Below, piece after piece: positions 29,413 to 38,556 of a DNA stretch of 46,079 nt. Origin of the DNA: a virus. The stretch covers positions 1 to 46,079 of IMG/VR virus record IMGVR_UViG_3300020156_000446; one strand, written 5' to 3'. How positions within the stretch are numbered: position 1 is the stretch's first letter; each line of letters begins with the position of its first letter. The notes beneath the pieces are model-generated. The model did no database searches. It saw only the letters and a program-made list of their open reading frames with translations, and had not been told where the DNA came from. The position numbers and the translations under genes were made by a program.

Positions 29413-31986
29413 ATGCCCGGCACTGGACTTCCCACGGGGCGCGGCGGTGGCCGCGTCCTGTTGCAGCAGACCCCGATCTACGGCGGGGGCGGCGGGCAGA
29501 ACTACACCTGGGGCACCCTGTCGCAGCTTGGGCAGCAGCTGGAGCAGTTCGGCGAGAAGATGGCCGTCCGGCAGGCCGCGCAGGACGGCGAGCAGGCCGT
29601 GGTGCGGGACGAGCAAGGCCGCCTCAGGGTGGAACTGCGCGACCCCTGGACGGCGGCCGACGAGACGTACAACCGCGTCGCGCTCACCCGCTACATGGCG
29701 AAGCTGGACACCGACGTCCGGGCCAAGCAGGTGGAGTTGTCGCAGCAGTACCGCGACGATCCGGACGGCTTCAACGCAGCCTGGAAGGGCTTCACCGACG
29801 GGACGCTGGGCGCGGTCGACCGCCGGGTGGGCGAGCACGCGATGGACGCGCTGGAGCGCGCCCGCGTCGAGACCTGGGGCCACTTGACGGAGCAGAAGCG
29901 CCGGCAGGACACGGCGTTGACCACGCAGACGCTGAAGGCCGATGTCGAGGCGATGCGCGCCGATGTGCTGAGTCTCGCCTATTCGGGCGGCGCCAACACC
30001 CCGCAGTTCGAACACCACCTCTCCCGGTTGAAGGAGAAGATGGAGGCCGGCGTCGGCGCGAAGCTGTGGGACAGCAAGTACGTCGAACTGTTCCTCGACA
30101 AGGCGGAGAGCGAGGCAAAGGCCGAAGCCCTGGTCGGCGGCGTCGAGCGCATCTACCGCGCGAAGGGCGCCGACGCGGCGCTGGAGCACGTTCGCGCCGT
30201 CGCCACGGACACCGAACTGACCGGCCTGAAGCCGACCGAGCGCGAAGCGTTCATGCACCGCGCGCAGTCGCAGATCCGCCTCTGGGAGAGCGAGCGCAAG
30301 GGCGACCTCGCCGAGGTGAAGGTGGTCGCGCAGGAGATGCGCCAGAAGCTGGCGACCGGCATGCCCGTGGACGACCGCGAGTTCGACGGCGTGGTGGCGA
30401 CGCTGCGCCGGGCCGGCGGGGTGGGCGAGGCGGCCCGCCTGCTGCGCGCGAAGGCGACCTTCGACGTTCTGCAGGGCATCGGCAAGCTGCCGCCGGACGA
30501 GCAGGAGAAGGCGCTGGAGGGCGTCGAGAGCCGGTTGCGCCCGCTCGCTGACCGGATCATCGGCGCGGAGTGGAGCCCGAGCGGCCCGAACAAGAACCCG
30601 AACAGCAGCGCGACCGGCCCCGGCCAGTTCATCGACGGCACGTGGCTCCCGCTGGTGAAGCGCGCCGCCCCCGAGGTTGCCGCCGGCAAGACGGATGCGC
30701 AGATCCTGGCGCTGCGCGACGACACCTCGCCCGCCGGCCGCACGCTGGCCCGGCGCATGGTGGAGGCGCACGCGGCGGAGAACCGGGCCGCCCTGGACGA
30801 GCGCGGCCTGCCCAGCGATGACGGCGCCGTGTACCTCGCCCACTTCGCCGGCATCGGCGGCGCATCCAAGGTGCTGAGCGCCGCGCCGGCAACGCCCGTC
30901 GAACAGCTTCTGGACGCCGGGGCCATCAGCGCCAACCCGTTCCTGCGCGGCAAGACCGCCGGGGATTTGCGCGCCTGGGCGGAGCAGAAGGTGGGCGGGT
31001 CGTCCATCGATGCCGAGACGCTGAAGGAACTGCGGCAGATGCCCGGCCGCACCCGCGAGGCGCTGAAGGCGGACCCGCTGGCCCATGCCGCGCGGATCGG
31101 TGTGGTGCCGAGCCTGCCGGACATCGACTGGTCGAACGGGGATGCCGCCACCGCTGCGCTGGTGCAGCGCCAGAAGGCCGCGCGCGTGGTCGAGCAGCAC
31201 TACACCTTGGGCGCGGTGCCGGTGTTCCGCCGCGACGAGATCGACGCGCTGAAGGCCACGTACGACCGCCTGGACAGCGACGGCCGGGCCGGGCTGCTGG
31301 GCACCCTCGCCAAGAGCCTGGACGGCGACCACCTGACCGCGACGCTGGAGAAGGTGGCCGGCGACCGCCCGCTGTTCGCCTGGGCCGGCGCGCTTTACAC
31401 CCGGAACCCCGAGGTGGCGCGCAGCGTGATCCACGGCGAGGCCGTGATGAAGTCGCTGGACAAGGCGGTGGTGCCGAAGGACGACGCCACCACCAGGCAG
31501 ACCATCGCCGACAAGCTGGGCACCGCCATGCAGCACCTGCCGCAGGCGCGCGCCGCGGCGACGCAGGCGGCCATGGCCCGCTACGCCGACCTGTCGGCCA
31601 AGGCCGGCGACTTCTCGGGCGCGCTGGACACCAGCCGAATGGAACAGGCCATCAGCGACGTGACCGGCGGCATCGTCTTGTGGGGCGGAAGCTGGCTCAG
31701 CGGCCAGACGAAGACCACGGTTGTGCCGCCCCAGCCCGGCATGAGCGGATCCGACTTCGGGAAGCTGATGGACAGCCTCACGGACACCGACGTGGCCGGC
31801 GCGCGCACCGCCAAGGGCACCGCCATCTCCGCCGCCGACCTGCGCCGCCTGGGCCGCCTGCACGACGCGGGCGAGGGCCGTTACCTCGTGGAGATGGGCG
31901 GCGGCTTCGTTCAGAGCGCCGACGGCAAGCCCTACGTGCTGGACCTGGGAAGGAAGATCCGTGCCGCTCAATACCTTCAGCCGTGA
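29413..31986 (+). CDS. internal virion protein with lytic transglycosylase-like domain
   Basis: 857 aa. Around 380-480 the chain reads IIGAEWSPSGPNKNPNSSAT, then GPGQFIDGTWLPLVKRAAPE, the soluble-lytic-transglycosylase pattern (Glu followed by the N-x-SSATG-x-GQF motif), and later HFAGIGGASKVLSA. The flanking regions are helical. Such ejected proteins open the peptidoglycan locally during infection. It overlaps the next gene by 26 bp. Its position among ejectosome genes supports the assignment. Confidence 0.85.
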   Translation: MPGTGLPTGRGGGRVLLQQTPIYGGGGGQNYTWGTLSQLGQQLEQFGEKMAVRQAAQDGEQAVVRDEQGRLRVELRDPWTAADETYNRVALTRYMAKLDTDVRAKQVELSQQYRDDPDGFNAAWKGFTDGTLGAVDRRVGEHAMDALERARVETWGHLTEQKRRQDTALTTQTLKADVEAMRADVLSLAYSGGANTPQFEHHLSRLKEKMEAGVGAKLWDSKYVELFLDKAESEAKAEALVGGVERIYRAKGADAALEHVRAVATDTELTGLKPTEREAFMHRAQSQIRLWESERKGDLAEVKVVAQEMRQKLATGMPVDDREFDGVVATLRRAGGVGEAARLLRAKATFDVLQGIGKLPPDEQEKALEGVESRLRPLADRIIGAEWSPSGPNKNPNSSATGPGQFIDGTWLPLVKRAAPEVAAGKTDAQILALRDDTSPAGRTLARRMVEAHAAENRAALDERGLPSDDGAVYLAHFAGIGGASKVLSAAPATPVEQLLDAGAISANPFLRGKTAGDLRAWAEQKVGGSSIDAETLKELRQMPGRTREALKADPLAHAARIGVVPSLPDIDWSNGDAATAALVQRQKAARVVEQHYTLGAVPVFRRDEIDALKATYDRLDSDGRAGLLGTLAKSLDGDHLTATLEKVAGDRPLFAWAGALYTRNPEVARSVIHGEAVMKSLDKAVVPKDDATTRQTIADKLGTAMQHLPQARAAATQAAMARYADLSAKAGDFSGALDTSRMEQAISDVTGGIVLWGGSWLSGQTKTTVVPPQPGMSGSDFGKLMDSLTDTDVAGARTAKGTAISAADLRRLGRLHDAGEGRYLVEMGGGFVQSADGKPYVLDLGRKIRAAQYLQP

Positions 31987-34312
31987 CGCCGCCGACCTGA
32001 TCGACTTCGCCGCGCGCAACCCCACGCCCGACCTGCCGCCGGCCTTCGCCCAAGCCTGGAGCGCTTCGACCGAGGAGGCGCGGCGCTTCACCTCCTCCGA
32101 CGCGCAGTGGCGCAACCGGCACGAGGCGGTTCAGCGCGCGCTTGATGCGCTGGAGGACGCGACCGGCGAGGTGTACGCCAACCCGGAGGCCGCGCCCGCC
32201 GGCCCGAACCGCGACGCGCTGGTGAAGGCCATCCGCAGCCGGTTCGACAACCTCGCCCGCGAGCGGCCCGACCTGGGCCTGCGCTACCCGACCGACGAGG
32301 AGATCGAGGCCGGCGCGGTCGAGCGGGCACGCGGCGCTCGCGATGCGCGCGAGGCCATGTCGGCGGCCAACACCACCATGGCCGGCCGGGCTGGTGCGTT
32401 CCTGGGCGACCTGTGGGGCGCCGGCACCGACCCCCTGAACCTTTTGACCATGCCCTTCGGCGCGTCGGCCGCGTCTGGCGTGCTGCGTACGGCGCTCGTG
32501 GAGGGCGCCCTGTCGGCCGCCTCGCAGGCGGCCATCGAGGCGGGCACCGCCGGGTTCAAGCAGCAGGTCGACCCCACCTTCAGCCTGGGCGAGGCGGCGG
32601 CGAATGTCGGCATGGCCGGCGCGGCGGGGGCGGTGATCGGCGGCGGCATCCGGGGCGCGGCCGACTTGCTGGCCCTGGCGCGCGGGAAGAAGCTGGCGCG
32701 CGAGGGCGCCGACGCGGTGAACGTGCTGGAGCGCGAGCAGCACCTGGGCGACACGGCCCCGCTGCCGGGCGTCGCGGGCGAGGTGGTGCACCGCGAGGCG
32801 CTGAGCCGGGCCGCGGCGGACCTGGAGGCCGGGCGGCAGCCGGCGGTGCAGGACATCACCAGCGCCGCGCCCGCCCCGCCGCCGAACACCGGCCGCGTCT
32901 ACACCTCCGCCGGCCGGGCCGTTGACGTGGAATACCGGGTGGTCGAGGCTGATTCCCTTGTCGCCTCGCATACGGCTGAGGGCCTTGAAAACCCTGCGTT
33001 TCCGCCCGAGTTGCAGCCGCGCGACCGGACCCGCGTCGCGTCGCAGGCGCAGATTGCCGAGATGGCCGGGCAGCTTCAGCCCGAACGCTTGGGCCGCTCG
33101 CCGGACGCGGCCACCGGCGCGCCCATCGTCGGCCCCGACATGGTGGTGGAGAGCGGCAACGGCCGGGCGCTGGCGATCCGCACCGCCTACGATGCCGGTG
33201 GCGACGCGGCGACGCGCTACCGGGCCTTCGTGGAGCAGCAGTTCCCCGACGCCGCCGGCATGCAGCGGCCCGTGCTGGTGGCTATCCGCCGCACCGACCT
33301 GGACCCCGCCGGCCGTGTCGCCTTCACCGGCGAGGCGAACGCCGCCACGGCGGCCCGCCTGTCGCCGACCGAGCTTGCCCTGGCCGATGCCCGCCACCTG
33401 GACGACGCGCTGATGGAGCGGTTCAGCGGCGGCGAGGTGAGCGCGGCGAGCAACAGGCCGTTCGTGCGCGCCTTCCTCGACCGGCTGCCGGCGGCGGAAC
33501 GCGGCGCCCTGGTGGATGCGGATGGCGCGCTCAACGTCGAGGGTGCGCGCCGTGTGCAGGGCGCCTTGCTGGGCCGGGCCTATGGTGACGCCCGGATCAT
33601 CGGCCGCATCGTCGAGGACGCGGACAGCGACATCCGGGCCATCGGCGGGGCGCTGCTGGACGTGGCCGGCCCGTGGGCGAAGCTGCGCGCGGCTGCCGCC
33701 CGCGGCGACCTCGCCCCCGGCATGGACGTGACCGACGACCTGCTGTCCGCCGTGCGCATGGTCGCGGAAGCCCGCTCCGCCGGCCGGAACGTGCGGGAAC
33801 TGGCCGACCAGATGGGGTTGTTCGGGGGCGAACTGTCGCCCGTCGGCCGCGCCTTCCTGAATGCCCTGTTCCGCGACACGGACTTCAGCAAGCCCGCCGG
33901 CCGCGCCAGGGTGGCCGATGCCCTGCGCAGCTACGTGGACGAGGCCGTGAAGAACACCAGCGGGCCGCGCCTGTTCGGCGAGCCGCTGACAGCGGAGCAG
34001 ATCCTTACGGGCGGGGGGCGCGCCACCAACGAGCCCACGCGCCCGACTGCCCGTCCGATCAACGACAACGCCCCCCGCCCGGCGGAGGAGATGGTTGCCG
34101 CCAAGGAACTGGACGACGCGCTGTTCCACGACGTGAACCGGCTGCTGGCCGAGCGCGATCTGGAGGTGGCGGTGGGCGAGACCATCGACCCGGAGACCGG
34201 GCGCGTCGTCACGCTGAAGCGTTCGGCCATGGACGTGATGGACGACGCCGACAAGGAAATCGCCGAGGTGGAGCAGCTTGCCGCCTGCGTCTTCGGCATG
34301 GCCGCGGAGTAA
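31961..34312 (+). CDS. internal virion protein with DdrB/ParB-like domain
   Basis: 783 aa. The N-terminal third is helical, with a Gly/Ala-rich segment (GMAGAAGAVIGGGIRGAADL) that may insert in membranes. At about 320-430 comes VDVEYRVVEADSLVASHTAE, then QPRDRTRVASQAQIAEMAGQ and DMVVESGNGRALAIRTAYD, the pattern of the ParB/DdrB-like domain known from P1 defence proteins and large phage internal proteins. The C-terminus is acidic and helical. It would be ejected with the DNA. Antirestriction is possible by analogy with P1 DdrB but is not shown. Confidence 0.75.
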   Translation: MPLNTFSRDAADLIDFAARNPTPDLPPAFAQAWSASTEEARRFTSSDAQWRNRHEAVQRALDALEDATGEVYANPEAAPAGPNRDALVKAIRSRFDNLARERPDLGLRYPTDEEIEAGAVERARGARDAREAMSAANTTMAGRAGAFLGDLWGAGTDPLNLLTMPFGASAASGVLRTALVEGALSAASQAAIEAGTAGFKQQVDPTFSLGEAAANVGMAGAAGAVIGGGIRGAADLLALARGKKLAREGADAVNVLEREQHLGDTAPLPGVAGEVVHREALSRAAADLEAGRQPAVQDITSAAPAPPPNTGRVYTSAGRAVDVEYRVVEADSLVASHTAEGLENPAFPPELQPRDRTRVASQAQIAEMAGQLQPERLGRSPDAATGAPIVGPDMVVESGNGRALAIRTAYDAGGDAATRYRAFVEQQFPDAAGMQRPVLVAIRRTDLDPAGRVAFTGEANAATAARLSPTELALADARHLDDALMERFSGGEVSAASNRPFVRAFLDRLPAAERGALVDADGALNVEGARRVQGALLGRAYGDARIIGRIVEDADSDIRAIGGALLDVAGPWAKLRAAAARGDLAPGMDVTDDLLSAVRMVAEARSAGRNVRELADQMGLFGGELSPVGRAFLNALFRDTDFSKPAGRARVADALRSYVDEAVKNTSGPRLFGEPLTAEQILTGGGRATNEPTRPTARPINDNAPRPAEEMVAAKELDDALFHDVNRLLAERDLEVAVGETIDPETGRVVTLKRSAMDVMDDADKEIAEVEQLAACVFGMAAE

Positions 34313-34315
34313 CCC

Positions 34316-37303
34316 ATGGACCGCTTGAGGAAGTGCCTGACCGCCCGCGTCGACGCCGGGGTGTTCAGCCAGGACAAGGCCGACATGATGGAGGCCCTGG
34401 TGAAGGATCTGGAGCGGGAGTACCGCGACCAGATGGCGCCGGAACTTGCCGGGCAGGCCGCCGCCGCCGAGGCGGTGCGCATCATGCGCGAGGCGGCCCA
34501 GCGGCATAAGCGGCGCGAGGCGTTGCAGATCATGGCGGAAGCCCTGGTGCTGGACAACGCGGCCTCGCACCCCGACGGCATCGTGGCCGGGGCCATGGCG
34601 ACCCTCACCCGCGACATTCGCGGCAAGGCCACCTACAGCAACGTGGAGAGCCGGCGCGAGGTGGTGCTGGGGCAAATCTACCGCCGCTTCGAGGTGGGGC
34701 TGAACGCCTACCGCCCGAAGGCCGCCGGCCTGACGCAGGACACAATCGGCATCCGCAATCTCGTCCGCGAGTTGTTCGGGGAGGGCACGAACGACCCTGT
34801 GGCGAAGGCCGCCGCCCAGGCGTGGCGCGACGCCTCCGACTACGCCGCCAAGCGCTACGCCGCGGCCGGCGGCGACCTCGTGGAGCGCGAGGACTGGCGC
34901 CTGCCGCAGGTGCATGACGAGGCCAGGATGCGCAAGGCCGGGTTCGAGGCGTGGCGGGACGCCATCATGCCGTTGCTGGACGACGGCACGTGGCGCCGCC
35001 TGGAGAGCGTTCGGCAGGAACTGATCGGGCAACGGGGCGAGGTGGACAAAGCCCTGCAGGACGGCATCAAGGAGCGCGACCGCCTGCGCGCCAGCGCCGC
35101 CGGGGCCAAGGGCGAGTTCGACGCCGCCACCCGCAGCAAGGCCACGGCCGAACGGCGCATCGGGCAGCTGGAAAAACAGCTGGGCGAGGTGGAGCGCGAG
35201 CTTGAGACCCAACAGAAGCGCGCCATGGAGGCCATGCTGCGCAGCCGCGAGCGGCGCATGGACGAGGTGGGCGACGCGCTGGTGGAGGGCGATCAGGATC
35301 TGCGAGCCGCCGCCCGCCGCGGCGACCGGAAGGCCGAGCGCGACCGGACCCGCGCTGCCGAGGGCGACACGAGCATTCGCCGGCTGGAGGGCCGCCGTGA
35401 CGACCTGCGCCGGCAACTCGACGGCCAGCGCGCGAAGGTTGGTGACGCCGAGCAGGCCCTGGCCGGCAAGTCGGGGCAGTGGCAGGCGTACGAGGAGGAT
35501 CTGCGCAAGGTCGAACAGCGCATCGGCGACCTGCGCGAGAACCGCCGCATCATCGCCGAGCGCATCGACGGCGAGCCGGGCGAGATCAGCGCCGCGCACC
35601 GGGAGGACGTGCTGCGCTACATCTTCGACCAGATCACGTCCCCGGTTCCCAAGAACCTGCTGCCCGGCACCATGTCCGTGAGCCGCCACAACGCCCGGCG
35701 TTTTTTCGTGTTCAAGGATGCCGAATCCTGGCTGCGCTATCAGGACCAGTTCGGCGCCGGCCGTCAGGTCTACGACGTCATGGTGGGGCACATGGAGGCC
35801 ATGGCCCGCGACATCGCCCTGACCGAAGTGCTGGGGCCGAAGCATGGCACCACCATGCGCCGTCTTCAGGAGGCGGCCCATGAGGGCGCTGCGGCCGGCG
35901 CGAAGACCATGGGCGCCCTGGAGAGCCCCGCCGCCATCGCCCGCACCTACGACGTGGTGTCCGGCCGGCTGGGGACGGTGCAGAACGAGTTCGTCGGCGC
36001 CCTTTTCGGCGGCCTGCGGAACTGGATGACGGCGACCAAGCTGGGCGGCGCGCTGATTTCGGCGGTGCCGTCCGATACCGTCATGGCGACCTGGGCGGCG
36101 AAGGCGAACGGCATCCCGGCGGTGAAGCTGCTGGGGCAGGTGGTGAAGCAGCTGAACCCGGCGTCGGATGCCGACCGGGCGTTCGCGCTGCGCCTGGGCA
36201 TCGTGTCGTCAGCGGTGCAGGACGCGGCCTTGGGCAGCAAGCGGTTCGCCGATGAGATCGTGGGCGAGGGCATCACGGCGCGGCTCGCCTCGTTCATCGT
36301 CCGCGCGCAGGGGTTGAGCGCGTGGACCAACGGCATGAAGAACGCCTTCATGCTGGAGTTCATGGGCTACATCGCCGACAGCGCCGACAAGCCGCTGGCG
36401 GAGGTGTCCAAGCCGCTCCGCCGGATGCTGCGGCGCTACGGGTTCAGCGCTGCCGACTGGGATGCGATCCGCGCCGCGCCGATGATCGAGCACGTGGGCG
36501 CGCGCTTCTTCGACCCCGGCGCGGTGGCCGACCGCCGCCTGGGCGAACGGCTGATGGAGGCCATCATCGAGGAGCGGGCATTCGCGGTGCTGGAGCCGGA
36601 CGCAAGAGTACGGCAGATCACCACCGCCGGCCTTCAGCGCGGCACCGTCATGGGCGAGGTCGCGCGGTCTGGCATGCTGTTCAAGTCGTTCGCGCTGACC
36701 ATGATCACCACGCACATGCTGCGCGCCGCCCAACAGGAGACGGCGCTGGGCAAGCTGGCCCACTTCGGCGCGTTCACCGGCCTGCTGACGGTGGCGGGTG
36801 CCGCGGCGATGCAGGCAAAGGCGCTGGTGGCCGGCAAGGACCCACGCCGGATGGACGACCCGGCGTTCTGGGGCGCGGCCATGTTGCAGGGCGGCGCGCT
36901 GGGCATCTTCGGCGACTTCCTCTCGACCGGCTACACGCGCGGGGATCGCGGGTTCGTCGCCACGGCGGCCGGCCCGGTGCTGGGCGGGCTGACGGAGGAC
37001 GTGGCGCGGGTGACCCTGCCGAACGTCCGGCAGCTTTACGAGGGCGAGCCGACGCGCATGGGCGCGGAACTGGCCCGCCTCGTCCGCCAGAACCTGCCCG
37101 GCACGAACCTATGGTACGCGCGCCTGGTCATGGACCGCACCCTCATGGACGGCATCCAGTCGCTTGCCGACCCGGAGTACCGGCAGAGCTTCGCGCGGAT
37201 GGAGCGGAAGGCCCGTCAGGACTTCGGGCAGCGGTTCTGGTGGCGGCCGGGGCAGACGGCCCCCGAGCGCGCGCCGGACCTGGGGGCGATGCTGCCGCAG
37301 TAG
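34316..37303 (+). CDS. large internal virion (ejectosome) protein, 995 aa
   Basis: Starts MDRLRKCLTARVDAGVFSQD. It is almost wholly helical, with a long coiled coil at about 240-420 (EKQLGEVERELETQQKRAME) and a C-terminal third with hydrophobic helices (FGAFTGLLTVAGAAAMQAKA). It is the last and largest of four adjoining internal-protein genes, in the place of T7 gp16, and is expected to build the periplasmic or inner-membrane conduit during ejection. No enzyme motif was seen. A perfect hairpin follows its stop codon. Confidence 0.75.
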   Translation: MDRLRKCLTARVDAGVFSQDKADMMEALVKDLEREYRDQMAPELAGQAAAAEAVRIMREAAQRHKRREALQIMAEALVLDNAASHPDGIVAGAMATLTRDIRGKATYSNVESRREVVLGQIYRRFEVGLNAYRPKAAGLTQDTIGIRNLVRELFGEGTNDPVAKAAAQAWRDASDYAAKRYAAAGGDLVEREDWRLPQVHDEARMRKAGFEAWRDAIMPLLDDGTWRRLESVRQELIGQRGEVDKALQDGIKERDRLRASAAGAKGEFDAATRSKATAERRIGQLEKQLGEVERELETQQKRAMEAMLRSRERRMDEVGDALVEGDQDLRAAARRGDRKAERDRTRAAEGDTSIRRLEGRRDDLRRQLDGQRAKVGDAEQALAGKSGQWQAYEEDLRKVEQRIGDLRENRRIIAERIDGEPGEISAAHREDVLRYIFDQITSPVPKNLLPGTMSVSRHNARRFFVFKDAESWLRYQDQFGAGRQVYDVMVGHMEAMARDIALTEVLGPKHGTTMRRLQEAAHEGAAAGAKTMGALESPAAIARTYDVVSGRLGTVQNEFVGALFGGLRNWMTATKLGGALISAVPSDTVMATWAAKANGIPAVKLLGQVVKQLNPASDADRAFALRLGIVSSAVQDAALGSKRFADEIVGEGITARLASFIVRAQGLSAWTNGMKNAFMLEFMGYIADSADKPLAEVSKPLRRMLRRYGFSAADWDAIRAAPMIEHVGARFFDPGAVADRRLGERLMEAIIEERAFAVLEPDARVRQITTAGLQRGTVMGEVARSGMLFKSFALTMITTHMLRAAQQETALGKLAHFGAFTGLLTVAGAAAMQAKALVAGKDPRRMDDPAFWGAAMLQGGALGIFGDFLSTGYTRGDRGFVATAAGPVLGGLTEDVARVTLPNVRQLYEGEPTRMGAELARLVRQNLPGTNLWYARLVMDRTLMDGIQSLADPEYRQSFARMERKARQDFGQRFWWRPGQTAPERAPDLGAMLPQ

Positions 37304-37326
37304 GGTATGGGCGTCATGCCCATACC
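37304..37326 (+). terminator. hairpin terminator after ejectosome genes
   Basis: GGTATGGGC and GCCCATACC form a perfect 9-bp stem around GTCAT, starting at the base after the stop codon of the 995-aa gene. Only TTG follows, so it lacks a classical T tract. It closes the tail and ejectosome unit. The sequence from 37327 to 37548 has no gene that I can support; it contains a repeated CTGCATA at about 37524 and 37535. Confidence 0.65.
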
Positions 37327-37548
37327 TTGCCGACCCTGTTGAAAAGCGCGCGAATCAACAAAACCCGAAATCCGTCGCTGATTGTCAACGGGCCGCCGAT
37401 GGTGACCAGCCGCAGCAGGATCGCCACCCCGTTGGTAGGCCCGAAACCGTTGCGGCGCTTGTCTTTTGGAGCAGGATGAAGGCGAACAGGTGGCGACCGC
37501 TGGCCGGGTGGTCACTGCCTCTCCTGCATAGGATCTGCATAATTTCCG

Positions 37549-37569
37549 TCCGATATCGGAATTCCGATA
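37549..37569. promoter_or_regulatory. overlapping perfect palindromes upstream of promoter B
   Basis: TCCGATATCGGA (37549-37560) and TATCGGAATTCCGATA (37554-37569) are perfect 12- and 16-bp palindromes sharing seven bases. They end 6 bp before element B, at the position expected for an activator or upstream repressor. No second copy was noticed elsewhere in the window. The ligand is unknown and could be a host regulator. Confidence 0.6.
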
Positions 37570-37575
37570 ACGGCC

Positions 37576-37610
37576 CGTGCGTTGGCCGGGCCGCCCCGCC
37601 GGTGGCAGCG
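37576..37610 (+). promoter_or_regulatory. late promoter element B (exported protein)
   Basis: CGTGCG-TTGGCC, 17 bp, GCAGCG, followed by TCGGGG. It stands behind a terminator and a palindromic site and ends 26 bp before the ATG of the 175-aa gene. No clear ribosome-binding site lies between. Confidence 0.65.
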
Positions 37611-37636
37611 TCGGGGCACTGAACGTGCAACCACCC

Positions 37637-38164
37637 ATGGATCAACCCATGTCCCGTTCCGCCTTCTGCGCCGCCATCGGCCTCGCCCTTTCGCTCTTCG
37701 TCTGCCACAAGACCGTCTTCGCCGCGCCCATCGTGTCGGCCGACGCCGGCTCCTGCTTCGTGGTGATCGCGCTGCCGGACGGCGCGCACCACACCGTGGA
37801 GGTCCCGCCCCGCTTCTTCACCGACGAGAAGCAGCCGCAGGCCGGCGACTACCTCGTGATCTACCAGCCCGACGGCTACGTGTCGTGGAGCCCCAAGGCC
37901 GCGTTCGAGGCGGGCTACAGCCAGCCCAGCGACCAGCCGTCCGCCGTCCGCGCCAAGTTCGTCGCCCACTACATCCAGCCCGGCGACGGTCAGGAGACGG
38001 TGCACATGCACGCCGTCTACTCGCCGGACCCGGACAGCCCGAACTACACGTGGTCGAAGGCGACGCCGGGCGGCAACCTGACCATGGCGGTGAGCAACCC
38101 GGCCGCCATGGGTCAGTTCAAGCAGGGCACGGAATACCTCATCGACTTCACGCCCGCCGCCTGA
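37637..38164 (+). CDS. late phage protein with signal-like N-terminus, 175 aa
   Basis: Starts MDQPMSRSAFCAAIGLALSL, with a second ATG at 37649; the N-terminal hydrophobic run ending VFAAPIVSA looks like a cleavable signal peptide. The body (LPDGAHHTVEVPPRFFTDEK, GDYLVIYQPDGYVSWSPKAA) and the C-terminus (TWSKATPGGNLTMAVSNPAA, then FKQGTEYLIDFTPAA) resemble a conserved phage protein of unknown function found near tail genes; a signal peptide on it is unexpected. It is a single-gene unit between two terminators with its own late promoter, so it may be controlled separately. Confidence 0.65.
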   Translation: MDQPMSRSAFCAAIGLALSLFVCHKTVFAAPIVSADAGSCFVVIALPDGAHHTVEVPPRFFTDEKQPQAGDYLVIYQPDGYVSWSPKAAFEAGYSQPSDQPSAVRAKFVAHYIQPGDGQETVHMHAVYSPDPDSPNYTWSKATPGGNLTMAVSNPAAMGQFKQGTEYLIDFTPAA

Positions 38165-38189
38165 CCCCGCGACCAAGTGATCGCGCAAG

Positions 38190-38211
38190 GGCCGCCCCTC
38201 ACCGGGCGGCC
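38190..38211 (+). terminator. rho-independent terminator
   Basis: GGCCGCCC and GGGCGGCC form a perfect 8-bp stem around CTCACC, followed directly by TTTTCGTTTTT. It ends the single-gene unit of the signal-bearing protein; element C begins 15 bp later. Confidence 0.88.
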
Positions 38212-38225
38212 TTTTCGTTTTTGGG

Positions 38226-38260
38226 CGTGCGTTGGTTCCCGCGCGCGGGCGCCCGCACGA
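38226..38260 (+). promoter_or_regulatory. late promoter element C (tail fibre unit)
   Basis: CGTGCG-TTGGTT, 17 bp, GCACGA. It follows a strong terminator and precedes the XhlA-like and tail-fibre genes. The spacer contains the palindrome CCCGCGCGCGGG. A leader of about 20 nt with GAGGGA precedes the ATG at 38287, unlike elements A, D and G. Confidence 0.65.
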
Positions 38261-38286
38261 TGCGGCATCGCCACCGAGGGACCGTC

Positions 38287-38556
38287 ATGGACACCGCACC
38301 CAGCGCCTTAACCCAGCTTGTGCTCGACCGCCTCGACAAGATCGAACAGAAGCTGGAGATCGCCGTGCGCATCCAGGAGCGCCAGGAGCGGCACCGTTTC
38401 GACATCAACGCGCTTCAGGACGCTCTCGCGAAGGCGACCGCGCGTCTCGATACCCTGGAAGCGCGCATCAACCGCGTCCTGTGGATGGCGATGGGTGGAT
38501 GGGGCGTCGTGGCCGCCCTGGTGTGGCTGTACGAGAAGTTCGGGAGCCGGCTGTGA
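38287..38556 (+). CDS. XhlA-like coiled-coil membrane protein, 89 aa
   Basis: MDTAPSALTQLVLDRLDKIE, then a coiled coil (QEALAKATARLDTLEARINR-like heptads) and one C-terminal transmembrane helix VLWMAMGGWGVVAALVWLYE. This layout is that of haemolysin XhlA-type proteins that assist phage lysis or anchor tail components. It overlaps the fibre gene by 4 bp. It is the best small candidate for a holin-like partner of the endolysin, but its place next to the fibre gene is also compatible with a structural role. Confidence 0.65.
   Translation: MDTAPSALTQLVLDRLDKIEQKLEIAVRIQERQERHRFDINALQDALAKATARLDTLEARINRVLWMAMGGWGVVAALVWLYEKFGSRL

Noticed and set aside
31778-35881. Very long minus-strand frame of 1367 codons opposite the ejectosome genes, and similar long antisense frames elsewhere
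   Set aside because: High GC makes the frames opposite real genes open by chance. Their products are dominated by Arg, Gly, His and Leu with no motif, and the plus-strand genes have clear domains.
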